DNA of 64,000 nucleotides from Streptomyces panaciradicis (GTDB lineage: Bacteria > Actinomycetota > Actinomycetes > Streptomycetales > Streptomycetaceae): contig NZ_JAMGBF010000023.1 in NCBI RefSeq assembly GCF_023516615.1, forward strand, positions 1 through 64,000, read 5' to 3'. Of this stretch, positions 7,893 through 17,870 are shown in pieces. Below the pieces are notes generated by a model, which was not told the DNA's origin, did no database searches, and worked only from the letters and a program-made list of their open reading frames with translations. Both the position numbers and the translations under genes were made by a program. Every line of letters begins with the position of its first letter. Within the stretch, counting starts at the first letter, position 1.

Positions 7893-9591
7893 CGGTGAGG
7901 CGGGCGATCGCCTCGTCGACCGTCAGCTCCTCGCGCTCGCCGGTCCTGCGGTCCTTCAGCTCCAGCACACCGTCGGCGGCCCGGCGTCCGGCGACCAGGA
8001 TCTTCGGTACGCCGATCAGCTCGGAGTCGGTGAACTTCACGCCCGGCGAGACGCCGGCCCGGTCGTCGACCAGGACGCGCAGGCCCGCGGCCCGCAGCTT
8101 CTCGGAGACCTCCAGCGCCAGCTCGGTCTGCAGCGCCTTGCCGGCCGCGACCACGTGCACGTCGGCCGGGGCGACCTCGGCCGGCCAGCACAGGCCCTGC
8201 TCGTCGGCGGTCTGCTCGGCGAGCGCGGCGACGGCACGGGAGACGCCGATGCCGTAGGAGCCCATGGTGACGCGGACCGGCTTGCCGTTCTGGCCGAGGA
8301 CGTCGAGCTTGAGGGCGTCGGCGTACTTGCGGCCGAGCTGGAAGATGTGGCCGATCTCGATGGCGCGGTCCAGCTTGAGGCCGGTGCCGCACTTGGGGCA
8401 CGGGTCGCCGTCCTGCACGACCACGACGTCGACGTACTCGTCGACCTCGAAGTCACGGCCCGCGACGACGTTCTTCGCGTGCGTGTGCTCCTTGTTGGCG
8501 CCGGTGATCCAGGCGGTGCCGGGGGCCACGCGCGGGTCGGCGATGTACTTCACCTTCTCGCCCCGGCCCTGCGGGCCGACGTAGCCGCGCACCAGGTCCG
8601 GGCGGCCCGCGAAGTCGGCCTCGGTGACCATCTCGACGACGGCCGGGGCGAAGTGCGCCTCGACCTTGCCCAGGTCGACCTCGCGGTCGCCCGGCACGCC
8701 CACGGCGACGATCTCGCCGTCGACCTTCACCAGGAGGTTCTTCAGGGTGGCGGAGGCCTCGACGCCGAGGTGGGCGGCGAGGGTCTCGATGGTCGGGGTG
8801 TCCGGGGTCGGGATCTCCTCGAGCGCGGGCACGCCCGCGGCGTCCACCGGCTTGAGCTCGTACGTGATCGCCTCGGTGTTGGCCGCGAAGTCGCAGTTGG
8901 GGCAGTCGGCGAAGGTGTCCTCGCCGGCGCCGGCCGGGGCGAGGAACTCCTCGGACTTCGAGCCGCCCATCGCGCCGGCAGTGGCGGCGCAGATGCGGTA
9001 GTCGAGGCCCAGGCGGTCGAAGATGCGCTGGTAGGCCTCGCGGTGCAGGGCGTAGGAGCGGCCGAGGCCCTCGTCGTCGAGGTCGAAGGAGTAGGAGTCC
9101 TTCATCAGGAACTCGCGGCCGCGCAGGATGCCGGCCCGCGGACGGGCCTCGTCACGGTACTTGTGCTGGATCTGGTAGAGGATGACCGGCAGGTCCTTGT
9201 ACGAGGACGCCTGGTCCTTCACCAGCAGGGTGAAGATCTCCTCGTGGGTGGGGCCGAGCAGGTAGTCGCCGCCCTTGCGGTCCTTCAGCCGGAACAGCTC
9301 CTGGCCGTACTCGTCCCAGCGGCCCGTGGCGTCGTACGGCTCCCGCGGCAGGAGGGCGGGCAGCAGCACCTCCTGGGCACCGATCGCGTCCATCTCCTCA
9401 CGGACGATCCGCTCGACGTTGGCGAGGACCTTCTTGCCGAGGGGCAGCCACGACCAGATGCCGGCCGCCGTCCGGCGGACGTAGCCGGCGCGGACGAGAA
9501 GCTTGTGGCTGAGGACCTCGGCGTCCGCCGGGTCGTCGCGCAGCGTCTTCGCCATCAACTGGGACATGCGCTGGACCGGTGCGTTGGCCAT
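7888..9591 (-). CDS. proS: Prolyl-tRNA synthetase (bacterial type)
   Basis: A 567-residue class II synthetase. Starts [26 protein letters not shown]; motif 1 region [16 protein letters not shown]; motif 2 [21 protein letters not shown]; the INS (YbaK-like editing) domain in the middle ([23 protein letters not shown]); motif 3 [17 protein letters not shown]; and a C-terminal anticodon-binding domain ([13 protein letters not shown]). The length and insert identify the prokaryotic-type ProRS. Attaches proline to tRNA(Pro) and edits Ala-tRNA(Pro). An in-frame extension upstream of 9591 runs through a structured repeat and is not part of the gene. Confidence 0.97.
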   Translation of the reverse strand: MANAPVQRMSQLMAKTLRDDPADAEVLSHKLLVRAGYVRRTAAGIWSWLPLGKKVLANVERIVREEMDAIGAQEVLLPALLPREPYDATGRWDEYGQELFRLKDRKGGDYLLGPTHEEIFTLLVKDQASSYKDLPVILYQIQHKYRDEARPRAGILRGREFLMKDSYSFDLDDEGLGRSYALHREAYQRIFDRLGLDYRICAATAGAMGGSKSEEFLAPAGAGEDTFADCPNCDFAANTEAITYELKPVDAAGVPALEEIPTPDTPTIETLAAHLGVEASATLKNLLVKVDGEIVAVGVPGDREVDLGKVEAHFAPAVVEMVTEADFAGRPDLVRGYVGPQGRGEKVKYIADPRVAPGTAWITGANKEHTHAKNVVAGRDFEVDEYVDVVVVQDGDPCPKCGTGLKLDRAIEIGHIFQLGRKYADALKLDVLGQNGKPVRVTMGSYGIGVSRAVAALAEQTADEQGLCWPAEVAPADVHVVAAGKALQTELALEVSEKLRAAGLRVLVDDRAGVSPGVKFTDSELIGVPKILVAGRRAADGVLELKDRRTGEREELTVDEAIARLTA

Positions 9592-9628
9592 GGTTCTCGT
9601 ACTCCTGCCGGGAAAGGGTGATGGCTGG

Positions 9629-9800
9629 GGGTGCCTGACACATTCCCGTCGTCCGCCCGGAGGGCGGGCCGCGCGGCGTCTGGTGCGTGCGATCGCAAGG
9701 CGCCGGAGCGCCCGCGTGGCGGAGCCACGTGGGCGATTCGGCAACGCCGCGAGCGTGCGTGCCAGACGCCGCGCGGCAGGCGGGAATGTGTCAGGCACCC
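9629..9800. repeat. Structured intergenic repeat, copy 1 (nested palindrome)
   Basis: A 172-bp element between proS and the GNAT gene. It is bounded by a perfect 20-bp inverted repeat (9629-9648 with 9781-9800, core TGCCTGACACATTCC). Inside are a second pair of arms (GCGCGGCGTCTGG / CCAGACGCCGCGC), an internal unpaired-looking CGTGCGATCGCAAGGCGCC segment, and a tip hairpin (CGCCCGCGTGGC ggag CCACGTGGGCG). The core matches the element at 33711-33886 in the opposite orientation. Whole element could fold as one long cruciform or RNA hairpin. No transposase or coding capacity; small reading frames through it are chance. Confidence 0.85.
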
Positions 9801-9841
9801 CCTAGGAGGTTAGCCGGGGGCGCTGGGTGGGTGGAAATCGG

Positions 9842-10414
9842 TTATCGGCGGCGGAGGGGCAGGGGGGCGCCCATCACGGCGTACGGCTTGGGGGCGCTCG
9901 GGAAGAGGACCTGGCGGGCCAGGTCCTGGTAGCCGAGGGAGTGGTAGAGGCCGCGGGCCGGGCTGTCGGTGTCGATCGCGGAGAGGATCGAGCGGGGTTC
10001 GGCGGCGCCGTCGGTGATGGTCGTGATGAGCGAGCGGCCGATGCCACGGTTCTGGTGACCGGGGTGGACGTGCAGCTCGGTGATCACGAAGGAGTCGTCG
10101 AGCCACTCCTCGCGGCCGCGTGCGCGCAGATACGGCTCCACGACCGTCGACCACCAGTGGGTGCGGTCGTTGGGCATGCCGTAGACGAAGCCGACCAGGC
10201 GGCCGTCGGGCAGGGTGGCGCCGAACGCGCGGGCCCCCGGGTAGGTCATGTGCCGCAGCACGATCTGCCGCCGTACGGCGACCTCGTCGGCGCCCAGTCC
10301 GAAGGCCACGGCCTGCACGGCGAGCGCCTCGTCGACCCGCGCGGACAGATCGAGGGGGCCGATCACGACGTCGTCGGGCTGGTGGCGATGACCGTGACCG
10401 GGAAAGTGCAGCAT
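9842..10414 (-). CDS. GNAT family N-acetyltransferase
   Basis: A 190-residue GNAT protein. Acetyl-CoA binding motif A is clear: ELHVHPGHQNRGIGRSLITTI (Q/R-x-x-G-x-G/A), followed by motif B around ARGLYHSLGYQDLARQVLF, the usual NxARxLYxxxGF-like end. N-terminal half (GARAFGATLPDGRLVGFVYG) gives the central beta strands. The substrate cannot be deduced. It stands 54 bp from the next GNAT gene, same strand, and is separated from proS by the structured repeat, so it is probably co-transcribed with its upstream GNAT neighbour. Confidence 0.88.
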   Translation of the reverse strand: MLHFPGHGHRHQPDDVVIGPLDLSARVDEALAVQAVAFGLGADEVAVRRQIVLRHMTYPGARAFGATLPDGRLVGFVYGMPNDRTHWWSTVVEPYLRARGREEWLDDSFVITELHVHPGHQNRGIGRSLITTITDGAAEPRSILSAIDTDSPARGLYHSLGYQDLARQVLFPSAPKPYAVMGAPLPLRRR

Positions 10415-10468
10415 GCCGGGGAGACTACAGGTCTCCTACGGGGGTCAGCGCGGCACTGTGAACGGCGG

Positions 10469-11317
10469 CTAGAACAGGATGCTCATGAAAGCGCCGACCT
10501 CCTGGAAGCCCACCCTCCGGTAGGTCCTCCTGGCCGGTGTGTTGAAGTCGTTCACGTACAGGCTGACCACCGGCGCCACGTCCGCCAGCGCGTAGCGCAG
10601 GACCGCCGCCATGCCCGGTGCCGCGACGCCCCTGCCCCGGTACTCGGGGGCCACCCACACACCCTGGATCTGGCAGGCGTGGGGCGTCGCCGCGCCGATC
10701 TCCGCCTTGAAGACGACCTTGCCGTTCTCGTCGAGGCGGGCGAAGGAGCGGCCGGAGCCGACGAGTTCGGCGACCCGGGCCTGGTACAGCAGGCCGCCGT
10801 CACCGGCCAGCGGGGAGACGCCGACCTCCTCGGTGAACATCGCCACGCAGGCCGGCATGATCGTCTCCATCTCGTCCTTGCGGATGCGACGGACGTACGG
10901 GTCCGGGGCGATGTCGTCGGGCATGCGGTCGGTGACCATGAGCGGCTGGTGGGCGCGGACCTCGCGGGCCGGGCCCCAGCTCGGTTCCAGCAGGCGCCAG
11001 AGCTGGGTGGTGGCCTCGGCGGGGCCGACGATGGAGGAGCAGCGGCGGCCCGCGCGCCGGGCACGGTCGGCGAAGGCGCGGACGGCCCGCGGGGTCGCGC
11101 AGATCGGGACCAGGTTGGCTCCGGCGTAGCACAGGGACGTCAGCATGCCGTCCTCGTAGTAGCCCCACATCTCGCCGCCGAGCCGCCAGGGGTCGAGGCC
11201 CGCGACCTGGACCCGGGAGGTCACGAAGGCGTTCGCGACCGGCTCGCGGTCGAGGACGGCGAGCGCGGCGTCCAGGTCGCTCGGTTCGAGCACCCGTGAG
11301 GTGGTCTGCGTCAACAC
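10469..11317 (-). CDS. GNAT acetyltransferase with DUF4081 N-terminal domain
   Basis: A 282-residue two-part protein starting at GTG 11317 (VLTQTTSRVLEPSDL). The N-terminal ~110 residues (AALAVLDREPVANAFVTSRV, WGYYEDGMLTSLCYAGANLVPI) match DUF4081, and the C-terminal half is a GNAT domain with VWVAPEYRGRGVAAPGMAAVL as acetyl-CoA motif A and YVNDFNTPARRTYRRVGF as motif B. This architecture is a standard neighbour of ispG in streptomycetes. Cytoplasmic; substrate unknown. Confidence 0.88.
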   Translation of the reverse strand: MLTQTTSRVLEPSDLDAALAVLDREPVANAFVTSRVQVAGLDPWRLGGEMWGYYEDGMLTSLCYAGANLVPICATPRAVRAFADRARRAGRRCSSIVGPAEATTQLWRLLEPSWGPAREVRAHQPLMVTDRMPDDIAPDPYVRRIRKDEMETIMPACVAMFTEEVGVSPLAGDGGLLYQARVAELVGSGRSFARLDENGKVVFKAEIGAATPHACQIQGVWVAPEYRGRGVAAPGMAAVLRYALADVAPVVSLYVNDFNTPARRTYRRVGFQEVGAFMSILF

Positions 11318-11436
11318 GTGCGGGCCCTCACCCTGAGGTTCTGCTGATCTACCGCACTGTACCTGCGGAAGCTTGGCGGTGCTGCCCTGCAGTGGTGGCC
11401 GTTGGCCTGGAGGCGTGCGGTGTTGGGGATGCCGTG

Positions 11437-11510
11437 TCCGGGGGCTGCCGCCCCCGGAACCCCCGCTTCGGCCCTGAACGGGCCTCGTCCTCAAACGCCG
11501 GACGGGCTGA
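11437..11510. repeat. Dispersed streptomycete intergenic repeat
   Basis: The gap between ispG and the DUF4081 GNAT gene (11318-11544) holds a palindrome TCCGGGGGC / GCCCCCGGA followed by CTTCGGCCCTGAACGGGCC and CTCAAACGCCGGACGGGCTG. I recognise this string as a very common intergenic motif in Streptomyces chromosomes. It is in position to end the ispG transcript or to be a leftover repeat; only one copy is in the window. Confidence 0.55.
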
Positions 11511-11544
11511 GGGCACGGGCCCGGCGCCGAGAAGGTCGCGCGTC

Positions 11545-12702
<1,158 letters not shown>

Positions 12703-12823
12703 CTGCTGTGCAACCCCAAGTCGTGGATCAGGATCCGGTCCCGGAACAACGGGCTCCAGGCTTCGAGATTACGGCACCGGCGAAGCCGCGAGCACATCCT
12801 GCCCCTGGACCCGCCCCATGGAA

Positions 12824-12854
12824 CGCGGCCCGGAACGAAACGCTCCGGGCCGCG
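12824..12854 (-). terminator. Rho-independent-like terminator after the site-2 protease gene
   Basis: Perfect 11-bp stem CGCGGCCCGGA / TCCGGGCCGCG with a 9-nt loop, starting 15 bp after the rseP stop. No U-tract, as is common in Streptomyces. It would separate the dxr-rseP unit from ispG. Confidence 0.8.
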
Positions 12855-12869
12855 GTGAACGAGAGGTGA

Positions 12870-14174
12870 CTACGTGATTTTCACCGGGTTGACGACGTCC
12901 GCCACCAGCACCAGGAGGGTGAAGCAGACGAAGATTCCCGCGACCACGTAGGCGACCGGCATCAGCTTCGCCACGTCGAAGGGGCCCGGGTCCGGGCGCC
13001 GCAGCACGCGGGCCAGGTTCCGCCGCAGCGACTCCCACAGGGCGCCCGCGATGTGGCCGCCGTCGAGGGGCAGCAGCGGGAGCATGTTGAACAGGAACAG
13101 GGAGAGGTTGAAGCCCGCGACCAGCATGACGAACATCGCCAGCTGCTGGGTGGCCGGGATGTCCAGGGTGAAGATCTCGCCGCCGACGCGGGCCGCGCCG
13201 ACCACGCCCATCGGTGAGTCGGGGGCGCGCTTGCCGTCGCCGAAGGCGGCGTCCCACAGGCCGGGGATCTTGGCGGGCAGGGCCGCGATGGAGTCGACGG
13301 CCTCGCCGACGCGGTCGCCCATCCAGGTCACCGACTCGCCGAAGTCCTGCTTGACGATGCCGGTGGCGGCGCTGAAGCCGAGGAAGCCGGCGCTGACGTA
13401 CTTGCCCTGGACGATCTGGCCGCTGGAGTCCTTCCTGGCGACCTGGTTGGTGGCGATCGTGGCGTGGAGCGTGACCTCCTGGCCCTTGCGGTCGACGACG
13501 ATCGGCACGTTCTTGCCGGGGCTCTGCCGGATGAGGTCGGAGAGCTTGTTCCAGTCCGTGGTGCGCACCCCGGCGAAGGAGACGATCTTGTCGCCGGGCT
13601 TGAGGCCCGCGGCGGCGGCCGGGGAGGCCGGGTCGCCCTTCTTGCAGGTGTCGCGGTTCTCGCTCTGGGCGATCACGCACTGGGACACCGAGCTGACCGT
13701 GGTGGTCTGCTGGGAGATGCCGAAGCCCATCAGGACGGTCAGGAACAGCGCGACCGCGAGGATGAGGTTCATGAACGGGCCCGCGAACATCACGATGACC
13801 CGTTTCCAGGGGGCGCGGGTGTAGAAGAGGCGGGTCTCGTCGCCGGGCTTGAGCTCCTCGAAGGCCGCGGAGCGGGCGTCCTCGATCATGCCGCGCCAGG
13901 GCGAGGTGGAGCGGGCGGTGAGCTGTCCGTCCGGGCCGGGCGGGAACATGCCGATCATGCGGATGTAGCCGCCGAACGGGACGGCCTTGATCCCGTATTC
14001 GGTCTCGCCCTTCTTGCGCGACCAGATGGTCGGGCCGAAGCCGACCATGTACTGGGGCACGCGGATGCCGAAGAGCTTCGCGGTGGACAGGTGCCCCAGC
14101 TCGTGCCACGCGATCGAGACCAGCAGGCCGAACGCGAAGACGACTATGCCGAGGATCATCATCAAGCTCGTCAT
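12870..14174 (-). CDS. rseP: Site-2 intramembrane zinc metalloprotease (M50, RseP-like)
   Basis: A 434-residue membrane protease. The first transmembrane helix carries the zinc motif HELGH at residues 24-28; the later [12 protein letters not shown] provides the third metal ligand Asp. A PDZ domain sits in the periplasm-equivalent region ([29 protein letters not shown]). Sequence [37 protein letters not shown] is a family hallmark. Such proteases release membrane-tethered anti-sigma factors. ATG overlaps the dxr stop (ATGA), so the two are coupled; substrates are not indicated here. Confidence 0.95.
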   Translation of the reverse strand: MTSLMMILGIVVFAFGLLVSIAWHELGHLSTAKLFGIRVPQYMVGFGPTIWSRKKGETEYGIKAVPFGGYIRMIGMFPPGPDGQLTARSTSPWRGMIEDARSAAFEELKPGDETRLFYTRAPWKRVIVMFAGPFMNLILAVALFLTVLMGFGISQQTTTVSSVSQCVIAQSENRDTCKKGDPASPAAAAGLKPGDKIVSFAGVRTTDWNKLSDLIRQSPGKNVPIVVDRKGQEVTLHATIATNQVARKDSSGQIVQGKYVSAGFLGFSAATGIVKQDFGESVTWMGDRVGEAVDSIAALPAKIPGLWDAAFGDGKRAPDSPMGVVGAARVGGEIFTLDIPATQQLAMFVMLVAGFNLSLFLFNMLPLLPLDGGHIAGALWESLRRNLARVLRRPDPGPFDVAKLMPVAYVVAGIFVCFTLLVLVADVVNPVKIT

Positions 14175-15484
14175 GCACGCGCCTCCGCGGTCGCCGTCTG
14201 CGCTGTCAGTTCCCGGGCCCGGGCCCGTGCCCAGGTCTCCGCTTCGAGGACGTCCGACACCGTGAGCGAGGTTCCCGTGACCGGCGTGCCGTGCTCCTCC
14301 ACGACCCGGGTCACGGTCTCCATGATCCCGTTGAAGGGCAGCTCGCCGGTGCGGAACGCCTCCACGCACTCCTCGTTGGCCGCATTGAACACCGCCGGGG
14401 CGGTGCCCGCGAGCTCACCCACGTGCCGGGCGAGGTTCACCGAGGGGAACGCGTCGTTGTCGAGCGGGAAGAACTCCCACGTCGAGGCCTTGCTCCAGTC
14501 GAAGGCCGGCGCCGCGTCCGGGACGCGCTCGGGCCAGCCGAGCCCGATGGCGATGGGCCCGCGCATGTCGGGGGGCGTCGCCTGGGCGATCGTCGATCCG
14601 TCCGTGAACTCAATCATCGAGTGGACATACGACTGAGGATGCACGACCACCTCAATGCGACTGAAGGGAATGTCGTAGAGGAGGTGTGCCTCGATGACCT
14701 CCAGCCCCTTGTTGACGAGGGTCGCGGAGTTGATCGTGATCACCGGGCCCATGGCCCAGGTGGGATGCGCGAGGGCGTCCTCGACCGTCACGTCCGCCAG
14801 CTGGGCCTTGGTCCGGCCGCGGAACGGGCCGCCGGAGGCGGTCACCACGAGCTTGCGCACATCGGCCCGGGTGCCGGCCGCGAGCGCCTGGAAGAGGGCC
14901 GCGTGCTCGGAGTCGACGGGGATGATCTGCCCGGGCTCGGCGAGCGCCTTGACCAGCGGGCCGCCGACGATGAGCGACTCCTTGTTGGCGAGCGCGAGGG
15001 TGCGCCCCGCCTTCAGGGCGGCGAGGGTGGGCGCGAGGCCGATGGAGCCGGTGATGCCGTTCAGCACGGTGTGGCAGGCGGAGCCGGCGAGCTGGGTGGC
15101 CGCGTCCGGGCCGGCCAGGATCTCGGGGAGCGGCTCCCCCGCGCCGTAGCGGCTCGTCAGCGCCTCGCGCAGCTGCGGTACGACGTCCTCGCGGGCGACC
15201 GCGACGGTCCGGGCGCGCAGCCGGTGCGCCTGTTCGGCGAGGAGGGTGACGCGGCCGCCGTTCGCGGACAGGCCGGTGACCCGGAAGCGGTCGGGGTTGC
15301 GCAGCACGAGGTCGATGGCCTGGGTGCCGATCGATCCGGTCGAGCCGAGGATCACCACGTCCTTGGGACCGCCGCCGGTCACGGGGTCGTAGACGAGGTG
15401 CGGGTCGGCGAGGGCGCGTGCCGGGCGTCGCGGGGCGGACGGGTTCTCCGGGCCGCGCCCTCGGAGTGCTGGACTGTCGCTCAT
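14171..15484 (-). CDS. dxr: 1-deoxy-D-xylulose 5-phosphate reductoisomerase
   Basis: A 437-residue DXR. NADPH site [34 protein letters not shown]; metal/substrate site [33 protein letters not shown]; and [46 protein letters not shown] are all present. First committed step of the MEP isoprenoid pathway and the fosmidomycin target. The annotated ATG (15484) has GGAGGG directly against it, and a 3-codon reading frame ATG GAG GGA TGA ends on it. The first ~40 residues are a low-complexity extension, so a later start is possible. Confidence 0.96.
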   Translation of the reverse strand: MSDSPALRGRGPENPSAPRRPARALADPHLVYDPVTGGGPKDVVILGSTGSIGTQAIDLVLRNPDRFRVTGLSANGGRVTLLAEQAHRLRARTVAVAREDVVPQLREALTSRYGAGEPLPEILAGPDAATQLAGSACHTVLNGITGSIGLAPTLAALKAGRTLALANKESLIVGGPLVKALAEPGQIIPVDSEHAALFQALAAGTRADVRKLVVTASGGPFRGRTKAQLADVTVEDALAHPTWAMGPVITINSATLVNKGLEVIEAHLLYDIPFSRIEVVVHPQSYVHSMIEFTDGSTIAQATPPDMRGPIAIGLGWPERVPDAAPAFDWSKASTWEFFPLDNDAFPSVNLARHVGELAGTAPAVFNAANEECVEAFRTGELPFNGIMETVTRVVEEHGTPVTGTSLTVSDVLEAETWARARARELTAQTATAEARA

Positions 15485-15520
15485 CCCTCCATTGTGGCCG
15501 TAAGGACGGTGTGTGAGGAC

Positions 15521-15567
15521 AGCGCGTCCCCCTCGTCCCCCGCACGGGGGGTCCTGGGGGACGCGCT
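15521..15567 (-). terminator. Terminator of the acyl-CoA dehydrogenase gene
   Basis: Perfect 12-bp stem AGCGCGTCCCCC / GGGGGACGCGCT, with a smaller C/G hairpin nested in the loop, lies 12 bp after the stop of the acyl-CoA dehydrogenase gene and before dxr. It should isolate dxr from upstream transcription. Confidence 0.8.
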
Positions 15568-15579
15568 GTTCCCCGCCGG

Positions 15580-17523
15580 TCAGCGGATCGGCCGGTGGAC
15601 GTTGTCCTTCTTCGACGGTCCGGGTGCCGTCTCGGCGATCCACGGGCCGTCGCCGGAGGGGTCGACGACGCCTTCCTCCAGCCATGCGTAGGTGCCGGAC
15701 ATGACGCCCTTGACCACGGTGCGGTCGACGTCGTCGGTGTTGGTCCACAGGCGGTCGAAGAGTTCCGCGACGCGGATGCGGGCCTGGCGGCAGAAGGCGT
15801 CGGCGAGCTGGTAGGCCTCGCGGCCGTGGTCGCCCTGGCTGCGCAGGAGTTCGGCGCGGACGCAGGCGGCGCTCATCGCGAACAGTTCGGCGCCGATGTC
15901 GACGATCCGGCCGAGGAAGCCCTGCTTGGTCTCCATCTTCCCCTGCCAGCGGGACATGGCGTAGAAGGTGGAGCGGGCGAGCTTGCGGGCGTGCCGCTCG
16001 ACGTAGCGCAGATGCGGCGAGAGGTCGACCTCGTGCTTGAACTCGCCGTAGGAGACCGGGAGTTGTCCGGGTCCGGCGACGAGCTTGGGCAGCCACTTGG
16101 CGTAGAAGACGCCGGCGTTGGCGCCCGCCTTGGCCTTGTCCTGGAGGGACTTGTCGGGGTCGATCAGGTCGCCGGCGACGGAGAGGTGGGCGTCGACGGC
16201 CTCGCGGGCGATGAGGAGGTGCATGATCTCCGTCGAGCCCTCGAAGATGCGGTTGATGCGCAGGTCGCGCAGGACCTGTTCGGCGGGGACGGCGCGTTCG
16301 CCGCGCGCCGCGAGGGACTCGGCGGTCTCGAAGCCGCGGCCGCCGCGGATCTGGACCAGTTCGTCGGCGATCCTCCAGCCCATCTCGGAGGCGAACAGCT
16401 TGGCGAGCGCGCCCTCGATGCGGATGTCGTTGCGGTTCTCGTCGGCCATCTGCGAGGAGAGGTCGAGCACGGCCTCCAGGGCGAAGGTGGTCGCCGCGAT
16501 GAAGGAGATCTTCGCGCCGACGGCCTCGTGCTGGGCGATCGGCTTGCCCCACTGCTCGCGGGCCGCCGACCACTCGCGTGCGATCTTCAGGCACCACTTG
16601 CCGGCGCCGACGCAGGAGGCGGGCAGGGAGAGGCGGCCGGTGTTGAGGGTGGTCAGCGCGATCTTGAGGCCGGCGCCCTCGGGGCCGATGCGGTTGGCGG
16701 CGGGGACGCGGACCTGGTGGAAGCGGGTGACGCCGTTCTCGATGCCGCGCAGGCCCATGAAGGCGTTGCGGTTCTCGACGGTGACGCCGGGCGAGTTGGT
16801 CTCGACGACGAAGGCGGTGATGCCGCCCTTGTGTCCCTCGCTCTTCGGCACCCGGGCCATGACGACCAGCAGGTCGGCGACGACGCCGTTGGTGGTCCAC
16901 AGCTTCACCCCGTCGAGGACGTAGTCGTCCCCCTCGGGTACGGCGGAGGTGGCGAGCCGGGCCGGGTCGGAGCCGACGTCGGGCTCGGTGAGGAGGAAGG
17001 CGCTGATGTCGGTGCGGGCGCACCGCGGCAGGAACCGCTCCCGCTGCTCGTCGGTGCCGAACAGCTTGAGCGGCTGGGGCACGCCGATCGACTGGTGGGC
17101 GGAGAGCAGGACGCCGATGGCCGGGCTGGCGGAACCGACCAGGGCCAGGGCCTTGTTGTAGTAGACCTGGGTCAGGCCGAGGCCGCCGTACTTGGTGTCG
17201 ATCTTCATGCCGAGGGCGCCGAGCTCCTTGAGGCCGTTGATGACCTCGTCGGGGATGCGGCCCTCGCGCTCGATCAGCGCGCCGTCGACCTTCGTCTCGC
17301 AGAAGTCGCGGAGTTTGGCGAGGAACTCCTCGCCGCGCTGGGCTGCCTCGGTGGAGGGGGTGGGATGGGGGTGGACCAGGTCGAGCCGGAAGCGGCCGAG
17401 GAACAGTTCCTTGGCGAAGCTGGGCTTGCGCCATTCCTGTTCCCGGGCGGCCTCCGCCACCTGACGGGCCTCACGTTCGGAGACGGTGGGGCGTCCAGCG
17501 GACTCGGAGGGACTGGCGGACAT
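15580..17523 (-). CDS. Acyl-CoA dehydrogenase, very-long-chain type (FadE-like)
   Basis: A 647-residue FAD enzyme, longer than the ~380-residue standard family because of a C-terminal helical extension as in VLCAD-like members. FAD/substrate signatures: AFLLTEPDVGSDPARLATSA, LDGVKLWTTNG, SREQWGKPIAQHE-like AAREQWGKPIAQHEAVGAKI, QIRGGRGFETAESL and LRDLRINRIFEGSTEIMHLLIAREA. It catalyses the first oxidation of acyl-CoA in beta-oxidation. ATG 17523 has GGCGAGG upstream; an in-frame GTG at 17532 is the alternative. It is transcribed away from the LacI gene. Confidence 0.92.
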   Translation of the reverse strand: MSASPSESAGRPTVSEREARQVAEAAREQEWRKPSFAKELFLGRFRLDLVHPHPTPSTEAAQRGEEFLAKLRDFCETKVDGALIEREGRIPDEVINGLKELGALGMKIDTKYGGLGLTQVYYNKALALVGSASPAIGVLLSAHQSIGVPQPLKLFGTDEQRERFLPRCARTDISAFLLTEPDVGSDPARLATSAVPEGDDYVLDGVKLWTTNGVVADLLVVMARVPKSEGHKGGITAFVVETNSPGVTVENRNAFMGLRGIENGVTRFHQVRVPAANRIGPEGAGLKIALTTLNTGRLSLPASCVGAGKWCLKIAREWSAAREQWGKPIAQHEAVGAKISFIAATTFALEAVLDLSSQMADENRNDIRIEGALAKLFASEMGWRIADELVQIRGGRGFETAESLAARGERAVPAEQVLRDLRINRIFEGSTEIMHLLIAREAVDAHLSVAGDLIDPDKSLQDKAKAGANAGVFYAKWLPKLVAGPGQLPVSYGEFKHEVDLSPHLRYVERHARKLARSTFYAMSRWQGKMETKQGFLGRIVDIGAELFAMSAACVRAELLRSQGDHGREAYQLADAFCRQARIRVAELFDRLWTNTDDVDRTVVKGVMSGTYAWLEEGVVDPSGDGPWIAETAPGPSKKDNVHRPIR

Positions 17524-17748
17524 GAGGCTCACCTCGCCGCGAATCGGGATCTTGGGCCGTTATGGTTACCGACGGGTGCTACCCGATCGTATGTACCCGA
17601 TCCCGGGCGCCCCCACCACCCCGCGTGCAGCCGTTCGGCCGAAGAGATGCCCGGCGGTCCGCTCCGCGGTGTTGCGCCGGAAGCCCTTACCGGGAGACGG
17701 TTCGTGCAGACCCCCACGGCACCGGCGTCCTCCGCGGAGGAAAAGCTG

Positions 17749-17762
17749 TCGAAGCGCTTCGA
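17749..17762. promoter_or_regulatory. LacI-family operator 1 (perfect palindrome)
   Basis: TCGAAGCGCTTCGA, a 14-bp perfect palindrome with the central CG typical of LacI-family sites, 108 bp before the lacI-type gene. The same sequence recurs at 30574-30587 and 30735-30748. The region 17524-17870 otherwise holds only the divergent promoters of the acyl-CoA dehydrogenase and LacI genes. Confidence 0.88.
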
Positions 17763-17839
17763 TGAACTCTGGACACCCGCCCGTGCCGGAGCTAGTGTCG
17801 AACCACCCTCACACCCACCCCTGAACGTCATGCGCAGTG

Positions 17840-17853
17840 TCGAAGCGCTTCAC
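17840..17853. promoter_or_regulatory. LacI-family operator 2 (imperfect)
   Basis: TCGAAGCGCTTCAC, matching the operator at 12 of 14 positions, 17 bp before the LacI start codon. Binding here would block transcription or elongation, consistent with autoregulation. Confidence 0.8.
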
Positions 17854-17870
17854 ACCGCTGGGAGAGCTGG

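Noticed and set aside
9631..9813. Small plus-strand frame within structured repeat copy 1
   Set aside because: Both strands of the palindrome are open by composition; no ribosome site or conserved product.
14171..17434. A 1087-codon frame joining dxr to sequence antiparallel in frame with the acyl-CoA dehydrogenase gene
   Set aside because: The part before MSDSPALRG is Arg/Pro/Gly-rich with no homology and the terminator at 15521-15567 lies inside; dxr starts at 15484.
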